Below, in pieces: positions 10,002 to 22,301 of a DNA stretch of 64,000 nucleotides; the first letter of the stretch is position 1; each line of letters starts with the position of its first letter. The translations under genes and the position numbers were made by a program. This DNA comes from Zychaea mexicana (Eukaryota; Mucoromycota; Mucoromycetes; Mucorales; Lichtheimiaceae). The notes beneath the pieces are model-generated. The model was not told the DNA's origin and did no database searches. It saw only the letters and a program-made list of their open reading frames with translations. The stretch is from positions 1-64,000 of the forward strand of contig NW_026516787.1 in the NCBI RefSeq assembly GCF_025766255.1, given 5' to 3'.

Positions 10002-12576
10002 ATGACAAAGCTACTACGATGCAAAGATAACCGTCAAACCGCTTGCACAAACGCACGGAAAAAGCCAATCCTTCTTAGGTTTCGAGCATCCAACGCTTTT
10101 GTATTGGTAACGGTGGGCATTGGATTATTTACAAACGTAAGCTTTGTTAGAAGATGATAGTCGTATATGTATTTTCCTGCTACAAAAATAACCGTGATCT
10201 CTATAATGATACTGTATCAACGGCCTCTTTTTATTAGATGTTTATTTATACCATTATCATCCCCATTAGTAAGTATTTTTGGAAGACTTGAGAAGCAGAC
10301 AAGAACATACGATTGCTTCTACCGCTTTAAAGGAAAAAATTATAAATATTTATTTATGATAACCTTGAGATATCAAATAAAAATCCTCGTATCTAGTGCC
10401 CTTTGTAATCGAAGCGATACATGAAGGAAAAGACCCAAGATCTTTAACCGGACAAGAAAGCAACGGTGTACAAAATTCTGGAGAAACTTCGAAAGAGACG
10501 GGTATACTGCTCGCCCTCTTTGCCGTTGCAATGGTTGTTGCTTGTCCCTTCCTTGGTTATATGGGTAAATGTTTTCTCCGCATTGTTTCATGATCGCTGA
10601 TTTAGTGCTCTTTAATGTTGTCGATCTTAACCTGGGATCTGCAACAACAACAACAAAATGAAACAAATTTTACCTAGGCGATCGAATACCTCATCGAAGA
10701 TACCCTATGCTTTTGGGAATGGTAGCCTTATTTGGGTCCATCTTTTTCTTCCTTTACGGAAATCAACTGTGGATGTTTGGAGTTGCACGCTGTTTACAAG
10801 GCTTTGCAGATGCTTGTATTTGGACACTTGGTCTTTGTTTCATCGTTGATACTTCTCCACCACAAGTCCTCGGAGCTCAGGTACGCCGTTTATGACGTGT
10901 ATACAAGTAATCGAATAACTACATTATCACTTTGGGGAAAATTACATCCACTAAGATTCGCTTAGTTAAGCAAAGCAGTGACATTCCATACAGTTGGACT
11001 AGCTTCCGGCGCACCAATTGGAGGTAATATTGCCATTATTAAATAGTATAAGTAATTTGCGTGAAATTAATATATTCCATCTGTTATTTGATACTGATGT
11101 CAAGTTTGATTTTACACATTTTTGTATGTTTACAGGTGGTATGTGTATTTAATCACGGGATATATCTGCTAACATTACGGCATAGCTCAGAGCAGATATC
11201 TGATATACAGCAAATTCAACTGCACAGTATTATTCCATAGTTATGGTTACCGTGCACCGTTTATTTTGTGTCTCATCGTTACTGTCATCGACTTGATTCT
11301 ACGGATTTTTGTAATTGAACGTCGAAACTGTTCGGCAGAATGGTTTGAGCCGTCAGCCGATAGCATTCTTCAGTGCGGCAATAATCAAGGCGGCAATGAA
11401 GCAATAGTGACAACAGAAGCACCACGTGCATTCGTTGCTATTGAAGAAGAAGAACACGAAGAAGCACAGAGTCGACATAGCAACATTCTTAGCGCTACGA
11501 ACAGTGATTCTTCCCGGAAAGGCGATGAAACAGCGACTATCAACAGTGAAGTTATTACAACAACGGCAACGGAGAACCATCTTTCATCCCATATTAGCAA
11601 TAACAAAAATTTATCGCACCTTGATGTTGATGCTACTGCTGACACCAAAGAAGAGATTTTGGCGAATGAAGAATCCCCCCCTGTTTCTCGCTCTTTCACC
11701 GTAGTGCAGCTTATGCGGTATCCAAGGGCTCTAGTAGCAATGCTCACCAGCTTTGCATTTGGAATTGCATTCAATGTCTTTGAGGTAAGATAAAGCTTGC
11801 ATCTGATCCATTATGGTAGTATAAGTCTCTTCAACGTTTAGTATGTTTCTTTTAATTAGCCCACCATGCCGATCCGCTTAGCCAGCGAATGGGGCTACAA
11901 TTCTGGTCAAATCGGCATCGTTTTCCTAGCTCAAATGATCCCATCCTTCGTAGCCACGCCAATATGCGGATATGCCTATGATCGTTTCGGTCCCAAGTGG
12001 ATAACTTCCATTACCATGACTCTCTGTGGAATTTGCACCGGTCTGATGGGAATACCAAACCATTCAACACTTGGAAGTATTGTTCCTTTAATTGTGCTGT
12101 TTGCTCTCGAAGGCTTTTTTGCTGCGGCATTTACTGTTTCAGCATTCCCAGAAATCGCACATGCAGTTAATTCTTTGACTAACAGCAGTAAAGATGGAAC
12201 TGCAAGCAGTTATGCTCTGCTTAATGTTGCTTTTGCTAGCGGTATGTATCATAAGCTTTGAACATTATAACCCTTGTTTTTTTTTTTAAAAAAAAATGGC
12301 TCGTCTTCTCTCTTTCATTCGTATTATCAGTGAGAACGACTCGTACATAACATAATGGTGACAAATAAATTGATGCTGATGATAAATATTTTTACTATAG
12401 GCGCTATCACTGGGCCTCTTTTAGGTGGATTTCTTTTCGATAAAGTTGGGTTCTTCTGGCTTTGTATTATTATTGCTTGCTTTCTGCTTTTAGCTGCACC
12501 TTTTACATTTATATTCTTAGGAGATGAGCCAACTCCTGTACCAAAATGTATATCAAAATTAGTATTTACTACCTGA
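10002..12576 (+). CDS. MFS transporter, vesicular amine/DHA1 type
   Basis: Proton-coupled antiporter-type membrane protein of the major facilitator superfamily, closest in style to the vesicular amine transporter/DHA1 drug-export group; substrate unknown. Exons: 10002-10136, 10238-10268, 10397-10564, 10678-10880, 10966-11023, probably a 3-nt exon 11136-11138, 11228-11784, 11860-12241 and 12401-12576; 570 residues. Seen in order: TM1 (NAFVLVTVGIGLFTN), MFIYTIIIPI, motif A GYMGDRIPHRRYP, GFADACIWTLG, the LASGAPIGG(V)LF antiporter-like motif C region, then a long hydrophilic central loop (about 11300-11690) and six further helices with a second motif A-like loop (GYAYDRFGPKW). The start at 10002 is chosen because it precedes a short basic cytosolic tail; an ATG at 9912 is also in frame. 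Splice phases agree throughout. Confidence 0.88.
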
Positions 12577-15500
12577 TGTAAATGTTGCCATTTGCCTTGC
12601 AGCAGTAGGGTTGGAACTTCAAATAGTTTCGAAAATAAGTACATGCTTATACATAAACCGCACTGTTGTCCACACGTGATTACTTGATCACCTTCGAGAG
12701 GGCGAAACGCAACCTACTTATCATACTATCAAGTTATAGAATATCTCACGTGGGAGCAGTACATGTGGCGACATTGCATTTGTCGACGCAGAAATTCTGA
12801 AGATCGGTCACAAGCCATATGCATGTATGCTGTATGATACCCCTTAATTTCTTCTTATTGCAGATCACTTTTCTGTTTTTCTTTCTGTTTCTACTTTTAT
12901 GAAGAAAAATCAAACAATGTCATCATTAGTATGATGCTACGACGGTACAGTAGAAGCCGCTATTTTTGTAGATTCGATCCTGCCATAGATATATACTAGT
13001 CACTGTTTTCTTTGTCTTGTTCTCAGACGTTAGTAGAGCATAAGACTTTATTTCTTTTTCTGGCGAAAGTGTATAGTACCATACAACATGTTGTGACAAA
13101 CAATATTTAATTGATGACTATCTACAGTATTCCATCATCATCGTCATCACCCCAATCAGTAGCTTGTGGCCATCATTTATACAATGATTGTTACAAATTA
13201 TTTAACATGATAGCTATTATATACTACTAGTAGATGACTGTAAATACGAAGGCTGCGGTACAAACCCACAAACATTTCACCTCGGCACGCTGATGGTCGG
13301 TTTATGTATCAACGGCCAATATCTGTGCGTAACCTGCAACGCTATCTCTCCCAGATTGCAGATATCAAGATACTATTTGGTAGAAGCAAGGACCGCAAGG
13401 TTTCTGGGTTAGCATCTACTATAAAATGTAGTCTACCACACTGGAGACTAGCAGCCATTCTGTACATGCGGCACCAAACCACAATTGGAAGTCATCTACC
13501 GCACAGTAATAACGGCTTTCCTTGTCGAGGTCGACAAGCACGGTCATTTCGGATACGCAGCGTCTTGCATGTGGGCAAAGCCTCTCAAATTGCCGCAGGT
13601 GCTCTTGGCATAATTTGATATCAAAAACTCCCATTGTACCCAGTAAAAACCAGAATCCAGTCGCGAGCACAGAACAGAAGATGTCATACTCGACGAACGA
13701 ATGGAAGAGTTGGTCTATTATTTCTAGGAGAAAAAGGGAGGAGCAGGTCGGGCCAAAACTTTCGCTGATAGTCATTTTCGTGTATTACTCTGGCCGAGAG
13801 GCAGCTCCCACTATCAAAGATGAAGAGCTGAAGGATCGATGGGATTGACTGCTACTAATTAATGATTGCCATTTAGTTTTCCTTTCCCTCTCTCCATCGT
13901 ATTTATCTTGAGCACCATGACCGGTTATGCAACAGAAATATACTTTGATCAACTGCATCCAATATCTCAGGTCACCGTTTGGACCTTCACATGACGTTGG
14001 AAGGCCGTTTTAGGTGCTAGAGGCGTATAGTAGGATTGTGCCCACTCTTCTTGCGCGTTGGACTTCATTTAAATCTACACGTTCCTCTACATGATGAATC
14101 GACCAGGACGCTTTTATGGGATAAAAAATGCTGTTAAGCGATATATTTGCGTTTCCCTACAGCATCTTGTAGACAGTTCAGTGACCTTTCTACGAAGTTT
14201 TCTGTCTAAGATCACGCTACTGTAAATTGAAACATGAAAACGTTTTCTCCACTCCTTCACCGGTGTATGTGCGGTGCAGAAGAACGAACATGTGATCATG
14301 ATCATGCGTAGCTCAAGTATATATTTTAAAACGGTAAGTTAGTAAGCTCTGGCGTCCCAAAAGCAAAATCTAGACCTTCCCTTTCATTTTATGTATCCAC
14401 ACACAACAACACAAGTGTAGTATGTATCTATAAGCGCGCCGCACAAATATAACGAGACGATACAATTGGTGCTGATGCCATATAACTGCATAATTTATTT
14501 GCATCGGCGTTTAAGAGCAAACAAGGACAAGTGTGCGGCACCCTGATCTCCGTATGGCGCACAGAGATGTTCCGATCTTCACGGGAACGTGAATGCAGGA
14601 TCCTACATCAAAAACGCATTATCTAACATTGGTATCTCTATCTCTTTTCCCTTCTGGTAAATGCACACTTGCTGAAGGTCTTCTTTTACGCATTGCGTAG
14701 CAATTCGTGATTTACACCAGCTGACAGTTAGTAATTGATGTGGGAAAAGGGCGATAAGATTCATATCTCGATTCTCTTCTACTTTACATTATACTGTATT
14801 TAATTCTAAGCATGAAACCCTACCATCCTTTTATCAGTAAGAAGAGCTGAAAATGGTTTTGTACGTTTATTATACAATGTAGGCGTTTGGGTGTAAGGAT
14901 ATACAAGATCATTAATCATTTTCTGCATACAATAACAAGGAGTACAAAAGAATTGAAATCAAACTTTGTTGCTGAGTAGGGGGATGTTATGCTGAAGCAG
15001 TTTCCTGCTATTGTATTTGTAAAAGCGTCACTTATATGGCTGCACCTTCTTAGCCTAATAAACACATCAATTCCGGTCTTAGTCGCACTACACATCAAGT
15101 TTGGCAGATCGATCTAATCGGTAACAGGATGACGAACCAATAGAGCTTTAATGCTTTATTGATATTTTCTTATTCATGTTATTAGTAGTTATTCAATAGA
15201 CACTTTTTTTAATGAAAGAAGAAAGGTACCGGAGGAAGACGATGAAGAGGGGCGCCGCTACCTTTTCTTTCTATTACGTCAATAGAATAAGCACCATTAC
15301 TAGTAGTGAAACTTTATATAATAGCTACTGACACACAACACAGCGGCGAGTGTTCCACCATGTACCCTGGTCATCGACACAATCAGCACTGCGTCGGTTA
15401 CTTACCTGATTATACCACCACTGAACTGGTGTCATGGGTATCAGCTTTTAATGGGACTGTCATTACCACTGCTTCTTTCTATGAATGTTATATAAGAACG

Positions 15501-15669
15501 TCATTACTTTTGAGCTTTTCCAGCAAATTGGAAGCTTGTTCTTCTTCCTCTCTTTACCTACCTATCTCTCTCTTTGTTCCGGAATAGCTTTACCTTGTTT
15601 TTACTGTATTTTCTACTAATTTATTTATATTTCCTTTGTCTTATATTACTTATACATATTTATATCTCA
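12577..15669. other. 3.1 kb gene-poor stretch
   Basis: No gene is supported. A minus-strand frame at 13775-13419 (118 codons, containing CPHARRCVSEMTVLVDLD) has a protein-like composition but no start context, splice partners or recognisable domain; it may be a gene fragment. The last part (15480-15660) is pyrimidine-rich and AT-rich, and is presumably the promoter and leader of the zinc-finger gene downstream. Confidence 0.4.
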
Positions 15670-17713
15670 ATGGATACTTTTTACACCAACCAAGAAGGGT
15701 TGTCTTCATCTTTGACTTATTTCGCAAGTGGTGATGGTGGTGCTACCGGAAACTTTGTCGCTCTACAAGAAAACGAGAAACGAAGTATTACAGCTGCTCC
15801 TCTATCTCTGTTACCGTCACCGTCCCTTGCACAACAACAGCAGCAAGAAAGCTTGGGCAATGTACCTTATAACAGATTAGAACATTTTTCCAACACGTGG
15901 GGTGGCGCTGGCGGCACCTACGGCGCGGAACCAAATTTGGTAAATTACCGATCGATAAGCCTTAAAGAAGATCCCCATTATAGCGAAAGAAAAATGGTCG
16001 TGAAAGTAATTATATACTCTGTATAAAAAATACATGCGTTGTTTATGTACAGAAGATCATTACCAATGGTGTGTCGAATGGCTGCGAATGGAATGAACAG
16101 CAATATGAGCCGCTGAGCTCATCGTGGTCTTTTCTCTCGACTTACAACAACCCATCACAACAGTTCGGTCAGCATGATAATGTCATACAAAATGATACAA
16201 GACCTATGGTTGGTATCTCAGAGTTGACGGTAGAAGATTTCGCTGTTTTCAAAGGGCATGACGGTGATTTGTATTCATGTAAGAGAACCATCATCATATT
16301 TTACCATTACTATAGATAAACCGATACGAGAAGAAAGCACTTACTGAGCATAACCTTCATCTTCTTGGCACAGCTCAATTTCATGATGACATGTATATCC
16401 GCCGTGGTGATAAAAACGCAGGGGGCTATAGCAGCCATCTCTTAGATCGTGGGCACAGACTTTTTATGGAATTTGATTCATCTTTTTTCAATGGCAGTAC
16501 CAGCGGTCCAGGTAGTTTGTGAGGTTTATGCCAAAAGAAAAACACCACTGTCTAATTTTATAAGATTTTTATAACACGACTAATCGTTGCAACGCACTTA
16601 TGACAATTCTATCTAGAAGCCGCATGCAATGCGCACCAGCATTATGCAACTCAAATGTTTGACATACCGTCATCGACTAGCATTGATGAATGGTTCCAGC
16701 CTTTCTCTGGCCAGGCTGATAAGCAACCGCCAAACCAAACCGAAATTTCTGTATGCATTGAATAAAGTTATGGCAAGCTTTTATCGTCAGAAAGTAGTAG
16801 TGAGCTAATGTTATGTACTGTAACGTTCATTTTATAGCCCTCCCGTCACCAGTATCTACCAACCTTTGAACATGGGCCGCACGGAGGTCCATCATCATCC
16901 TACGAAGTGTATCAATCCTCAGAAAAAAAGTCCACTCCACAATCAGCAGTGGAACAAGGAATTAGCAAGGATTTACCTACGCCTCCAAACAGCTGGAAAA
17001 GCAATGGGTTCGGTTATCATACAGATTTATTGTCTCTTCAAACAACACACGATAAACTCGAGACCGCTGCTACACAAGGAAGGACATTGCCACTTGAGGG
17101 TAACGCTCATGATAACGGGTTGCTCAGTGATAAAGACCAGGGACGACTGGATCAAGACCCTCGTGTTACTGCTGGAAAGAACGATGGCTTTTATGCCTGT
17201 TTCTTTCAAGGATGCAATCAACACTGTCGACGTAAAAGTGACTTGCCACGCCATATACACAGCGTCCACGATCGCATGAACAATCGCTACATTAACTACA
17301 AGTGCAACATATGTGGCAGGATGAAGAAATGTAAATCCCGCATCGATTCAGTGACACGTCATGCAAAGATTTGCTGGAAAAAGAAGCAAAAGATGAGTAA
17401 GAGCCACCATAATCAATCATCATCACGACCATCACAAAACTCGAGTCGAACACCATCTCCATCACTGCCGCCAAATGCGTACACAATTATCAATCAGCCT
17501 AACTCTTATCATTGCTGTATTCCAGGATGCGCCAAGAGTTACACTAGCGAACGATCCTTGGACGATCATCTTTTTACCCATGACCATGTAAACAACGATC
17601 CTATCACACGTTACTGCCACGGTTGTCATGAGCTAAAGAAGTATACCCGACCTGAGGCGCTGGAGCGTCACCTGAAACAGTGTTTGGGAAGAAAAGATGT
17701 AACAAATAGCTAA
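15670..17713 (+). CDS. C2H2 zinc-finger protein, probable transcription regulator
   Basis: Five exons: 15670-16005, 16053-16278, 16374-16511, 16617-16750 and 16838-17713; 569 residues. The first 390 residues are low-complexity, rich in Gln, Ser, Pro and aromatic residues, with a polyQ run in exon 1, like many fungal activation regions. The C-terminal part carries two finger pairs. Pair one (about 396-450) has FYACFFQGCNQHCRRKSDLPRHIHSVH followed by a C2HC-type unit YKCNICGRMKKC...VTRHAKIC. Pair two (about 495-563) repeats this: YHCCIPGCAKSYTSERSLDDHLFTH, then YCHGCHELKKY...LERHLKQC. The repeated C2H2 plus C2HC arrangement suggests an internal duplication. Nucleic-acid binding is inferred from the fingers; no specific orthologue is recognised. 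Confidence 0.85.
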
Positions 17714-18300
17714 AACAAAATGCCACATTTTAGTGGTTATATGTACATACACACATCCATACACACACACACACACACACAAGTGCATATGCACAAGCAC
17801 AGATACACGCACACACTTTTTCTTCTTATGTATTAAAATCTTTATCTTACATCTGTTAGTCTATTTATGTACAACAATTACTATGCTTGTTATCATTGAA
17901 GGTTCCTTTTCAATTCATCGATACACTTCTTTTTTATATGTTCTGCTGTCGTCTTTATTACGACAGTAACATCTTTGTTAACATTTATGACCTTTGTATC
18001 ATATCTATCAATATTTTTAAATGAAGAGTCACGTATGTCAAGAGAAGAAAGACAGAAGTTTTTTAATGGTAGAAGTAATTATAATTAAAATATCACAAAA
18101 GGTGGAGTTCTATGCGAACACATGATTTGAAAATGCAGAAAATGGGAAGGTGAGTTTGTGAGTGTGGAGGGATGATGTATGCCTTTTTAATGTATAGATT
18201 GCTGTTGCACGAGTGTATAAGGAAAATGATGATAATTATAATTTGTACGACGAGTGTATGTATGGATGTATATGTAGAAGAAAACGCTGTAGAAGTTTGT
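17714..18300. other. convergent 3' region with a CA microsatellite
   Basis: The 3' ends of the zinc-finger gene (+) and the G-alpha gene (-) face each other across about 590 bp. An (AC)10 tract lies at 17761-17780. Nothing else is supported. Confidence 0.6.
17761..17780 (+). repeat. (AC)10 microsatellite
   Basis: Uninterrupted dinucleotide run about 50 bp downstream of the zinc-finger stop codon, flanked by further imperfect ACAC tracts. Confidence 0.95.
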
Positions 18301-20283
18301 TTACAAGATTCCTGAATCTTTCAATGCGTTTCTTAAAATGGTATCAGTAATGGCAGAGAAGACGAGGCGGATCTAGTAGCAATAAAACTCCCGTTAGTTT
18401 CTTACTAGCAGTAAGACTGACTATAAATCACAACAGCTGGACTCACATTGGGTGTATCAGTTGCTTGCGTAAGGCTATTATATATACAAAAAAAAAGTTA
18501 AAGTTGATTAGCAAAGGGTGATCAGAACGAGGAGGGAGAATGAGCCGGAGATGCCAAGGGGTAGCGAGATATCAAACTCTTCTATTTATGCTAATGATGA
18601 TCGGTGACGTATTGTTCTTGCATCGACTTGGTTTACAAACACTACAAATTCTAGAACTTACTGAGGAAATATATGAAGCTTGGCTCGATTGGTCTGGTTG
18701 AATCGCCAAAGGATATACTTGGCAGCCTTATTGATATCCTGGCCACCTGTGTAGGCAACAATGATCATATAATTAGTAGCTATTATTACTATTATTTGCC
18801 AAGCAGAATAACACCACATGTCGAATAGCATAATATTACCTCCGTAATCGGGGAAATACTTCTCCAATGGTATTTTTGGCAATTTGTTCTTGAATACGTC
18901 AATTTTGTTCAAAAAGAGGATGATCGATGTTCGTAAAAACCATCGGCTATTGATGACTGACTCAAAGAGGACCAAACTTTCCATCATTCGATTCTGTATC
19001 AAAATTGATGTATGGTTACAAAGTATTCGACATTCAAAAAATCATCTCGTGGAGTACAAGGGGAAGAGAGCAGCCATACAGGCAGAAGGAGACGAAATTG
19101 TATCTTGCTATTAATTACCTGGCGAGATTCTTCAAGCAAAACCTGATCGTACTCGCTCAGGGAAACGCAAAATATAATGGAGGTTACTGCCTCAAAGCAA
19201 TGGATCCATTTTTTACGTTCCGAACGTTGGCCACCGACATCAAACATGCTAAAAAAGGTTTGTTGTTGTTGTTAATTTAGTTGCTTGCAGCATGAAAAAA
19301 TGCTGCTGCTGCTGCTGCTATTGCTATTGCCACTAACTAATACTGCTGCTCATTGTGACTTACTGGATATTCAACTGTCCCATTTTGAATCGGGTCTCCG
19401 TTATGCCTGTGGTCTTGCATCGCGCACGTAGCACGTCCTGCACGTTAGGTACGTAATCAGGCTCACCTATCCGATTCGCTTCCTCAAAAAAGCTAAGCAG
19501 ATTAAGAAGAAAAGTCATCAACATCGATTAGTAACTAATAAACAAGTGGCGTGTTTACACATGTTGTCGTGGTAGAAGAAGAAACTGACTCGCCAAAACA
19601 ACTCACTAAGATGCCGAATCCATCATATAGAAATCTGTTCCCTCTTTATCTAGAAGACGCGTTACTACCGCATCCTTCCAAATGCATGCAACAGCTGCTG
19701 CAATGTCGGGACAGATGGGCTTGTCGCTGTTGTTGTGTAGTTTATATTCCATGATCTGTTGCGCATTATACTGGAGAATAAAATTAGATAATGAATTAGC
19801 TTGATCAAAACAGTGATGGTGGTGGTGTGTGTGCCAAGAAAAGGGATTGAGCGTCATACTTCATTTTTTTCCTCCTCGAAAGAATAGTCGAATTTGCGAA
19901 CACCAGCGATCAATGCAAGAGCGGACTCGATCAAATTTTTGTAGACAGCTGTGCGCCATGCCATCAATTCATCGGTGGTGTAACCATTCTGATGGATGAT
20001 CTTCATTTGCTTGACAATCGTTGACTTGCCAGACTCTCCACTGCCTGTTGTCGTGTCAGAAGAAGCGGGGTGGTGGACGGCGCATATGCAAGAGAGTTGT
20101 TGTTTGATGAATGGATTAATTAGCAATTTCTCTGTATAGATGAACATCTGATATACATTACATGCCTAGTAGCAGAATTTTGCACTCTCGCTTAAGCTTT
20201 CGAAAGTCTTCTTCGAGCATGCGATCAATGTTTTGGCTGCGGTCTTTCTCCGTCTTTTCGTCTGAGGATACACATAAGCCCAT
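18301..20283 (-). CDS. heterotrimeric G-protein alpha subunit
   Basis: GTP-binding alpha subunit coupling a seven-helix receptor to effectors at the plasma membrane. Nine exons: 20283-20166, 20044-19860, 19770-19607, 19492-19364, 19248-19119, 18993-18840, 18746-18662, 18474-18447 and 18372-18301; 354 residues, the normal G-alpha length. The start MGLCVSS has the N-myristoyl glycine and a palmitoylable Cys4. Motifs seen: GSGESGKST (P-loop), RCKTTGIT (switch I, with the catalytic Arg), [17 protein letters not shown] (switch II, with the catalytic Gln), LFLNKID, and TQATDT near the end. The C-terminus is LKDSGIL, with Ser rather than Cys at position -4, so it lacks the pertussis-toxin cysteine. 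Intron 1 most likely has a GC donor (GCATGT), because the GT alternative four bases on would give the P-loop GIGESGKS instead of GSGESGKS. Which fungal G-alpha group it belongs to needs a tree. Confidence 0.95.
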
Positions 20284-20697
20284 TTCGTTTGTGTGATTTT
20301 ACAATGAGTGTGTGGTTGACGATGAATGAACAAGTCAATGAGCAGCTGCGGTGTGTGAGATAAAAGGAGTGGACTTGAAAAGAGTTTGCTAGAGGAAAGA
20401 GAGACTTGAAAGAGGAAGACAAAAGTACGTCAAGGAGGAAAAGCGAAGACAATCCATGGTTAACTTTTTTGGGCGATTTTTTAAAGGGATAGAAGCAACA
20501 AAAAAGCTAGGAGGAGCATTTGGGGCGGGGGTGTGAGCAGCTCAGGGCAGAATGGAGAGGTGCTGCCCCTCCTTCTTCTCAATCACTCTCCTCCCTTTTC
20601 CTTCTTTCTTCTTGACTGCTATTATTGTTTATTTTGAGAACTCAAGTGAAAGAGCGTACTGTACGTGTCCATATTGTGCATACATGCACAGCCACTT

Positions 20698-20741
<44 letters not shown>

Positions 20742-20855
20742 CAGCACATGTAGCATGTATGTGCATATGTATTCACCCACATCTACCACCTTCTATAATG
20801 CGCACGTCCGCGCTCTTCCCCTCCGCTTGGACCATTTTATTGTCATTCAAGTATT
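20284..20855. promoter_or_regulatory. G-alpha upstream region with a trinucleotide repeat
   Basis: Upstream of the G-alpha start (minus strand) and downstream of the rhodanese stop. It holds pyrimidine-rich tracts and the (AGC)11 repeat at 20701-20733. No gene is supported. Confidence 0.5.
20701..20733 (+). repeat. (AGC)11 trinucleotide repeat, non-coding
   Basis: Perfect AGC run followed by AAC repeats, about 420 bp upstream of the G-alpha start codon. The flanking frame has no coding support, so this is a non-coding microsatellite rather than a polyglutamine tract. Confidence 0.9.
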
Positions 20856-21690
20856 CTATTGGGCTGATGATTTGCTAGCATAATCGGCATAGCTTCCAGG
20901 GTAATTCAGTACTCTAATATACATATCGCAGGCGGGTACTCTCGTTAGTAATTGCCGGACACACATTGCTTGTACCGCAGGCATAGCAGACTTACACTTT
21001 ATAGCCGATTTCACGCAGGAAATCTGCTGCATTCGCGCTACGGATACCAGCTTGGCAGTAAACAATGATCTTGTCATCTTCGTTGGGTCGTTCAAAGCCA
21101 TATTCTTCTTCAAACTCTTCTGCAGACATGGTCCACGCAGGAAGAAGTTTGCTCTGTATATCATCCAATAAAATTTGTGATCAACCACGTGAATTAGCAA
21201 ACTATTTTTTCATGCATCGGCTCTATTGTATCGAGGAGCCTTCCTCCTTAATATTTGTACCAAGGGGATATTGATGGCAGATGGTATGAATCCTTGCATG
21301 ACCTCGCTCGGTTCGCGTACATCGAGCAAAATGTAATCCTATTTCCATACACCGCGGTTAAAAAGTCAAATCCCTTTCCTTATACACACCACATACACAG
21401 CGACAGCTTACAGTATCTTTATCATTGACAATCCGTTGTACTTGTTCAAAGTCAACTGCATCCTTGTGCTCCATAGTATATGTTCGTAACTGTTGCGCTC
21501 TGCTGCTGCAACTGCTGACGAATGGGCCAGTAGTGGTGGTGATTCTGTTGGTGTTAACACGAGGTCTTACACATGCTGGGCGTAAAGCAATATGCATTGC
21601 TCGGACAGTGGTTCTCGCGGGATTACGTCGCGTTGCCCATTGCAGGGCATTCAGTGTTCGAAGATTCAGAATGCGTTGTTGGGTTGCCAT
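20856..21690 (-). CDS. single-domain rhodanese, probably mitochondrial
   Basis: Rhodanese-fold sulfurtransferase-like protein of 190 residues in four exons: 21690-21412, 21338-21261, 21153-20996 and 20913-20856. The first 70 or so residues are Arg/Thr/Ala-rich and poor in acidic residues (MATQQRILNLRTLNALQWAT), which looks like a mitochondrial targeting sequence. The rhodanese domain follows with DYILLDVREPSEVMQGFIPSAINIPL and the active-site loop IVYCQAGIRS, so the catalytic cysteine is present. The ending LNYPGSYADYA is typical of the small Rdl/TSTD-type thiosulfate sulfurtransferases. Reaction by family: transfer of sulfane sulfur, e.g. between thiosulfate and glutathione. The loop length (C-x4-R) fits a sulfurtransferase rather than a Cdc25-type phosphatase. 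Splice phases agree. Confidence 0.92.
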
Positions 21691-21821
21691 TTTCCGGTTT
21701 GTAACGAGGTCAGAAAAGTGGTTGATGTGCGCGCAGCGGAACGGAAATATAATTTTCATTCTGAGTTGGCATAGTAAGGCTGTTTGAAGAGGATGGTTCT
21801 TTTTAATAAGCATTTCGTTTT

Positions 21822-22301
21822 CTATTTTTGTATGTTGGATGTTTTCGTGGACTTGCCATCATCATCGCCACCTAACGCGCCGGCACATGACATAAGTGCA
21901 AGGCCGATTAATGCTGTTGCGGTGTAATCTATGATGGTTATTCTTCCCAAAGTGTCACTTACCTTGTACTTAATACGCGTATATCGACTATTTTGCGCTA
22001 ACATCCCCAAATTTGCCAGACTCACTTTCAGCTATAGCTTGCAATTTCGTCTTTTCTTTGTTCTTCGTTGATACCTCAACCCCTTCCTCATTGATAATTG
22101 TCGGTCAAATTCATTTTATTGACCGTTGCAGCTACTGTCAGGTGTTTCAAACAGCTCGAAAAGAAGTTCTCTAACATTTGACGAACGCTGAGCGCTCTTA
22201 GACTTTGCAAATTTAACACTCAAGGGAAGATGTGTGATGCTTGCTGAAGACATGTTCTCAAAATCAAAACTTAACAAGCAACATATCTTACGTTCGCTCA
22301 A
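21822..22301 (-). CDS. weakly supported small ORFs, uncharacterised
   Basis: Two short minus-strand frames lie between the rhodanese and the Dsk2 gene. One starts at 22253 (MSSASITHLPLSVKF...) and ends after ELLFELFETPD; a possible 75-nt intron starting GTAGCT would join it to SINEEQRKDEIASYS and a stop. The other has a hydrophobic segment ending ALGGDDDGK but begins at a GTG that looks like a splice donor rather than a start. No domain is recognised, and either could be chance. Confidence 0.2.
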
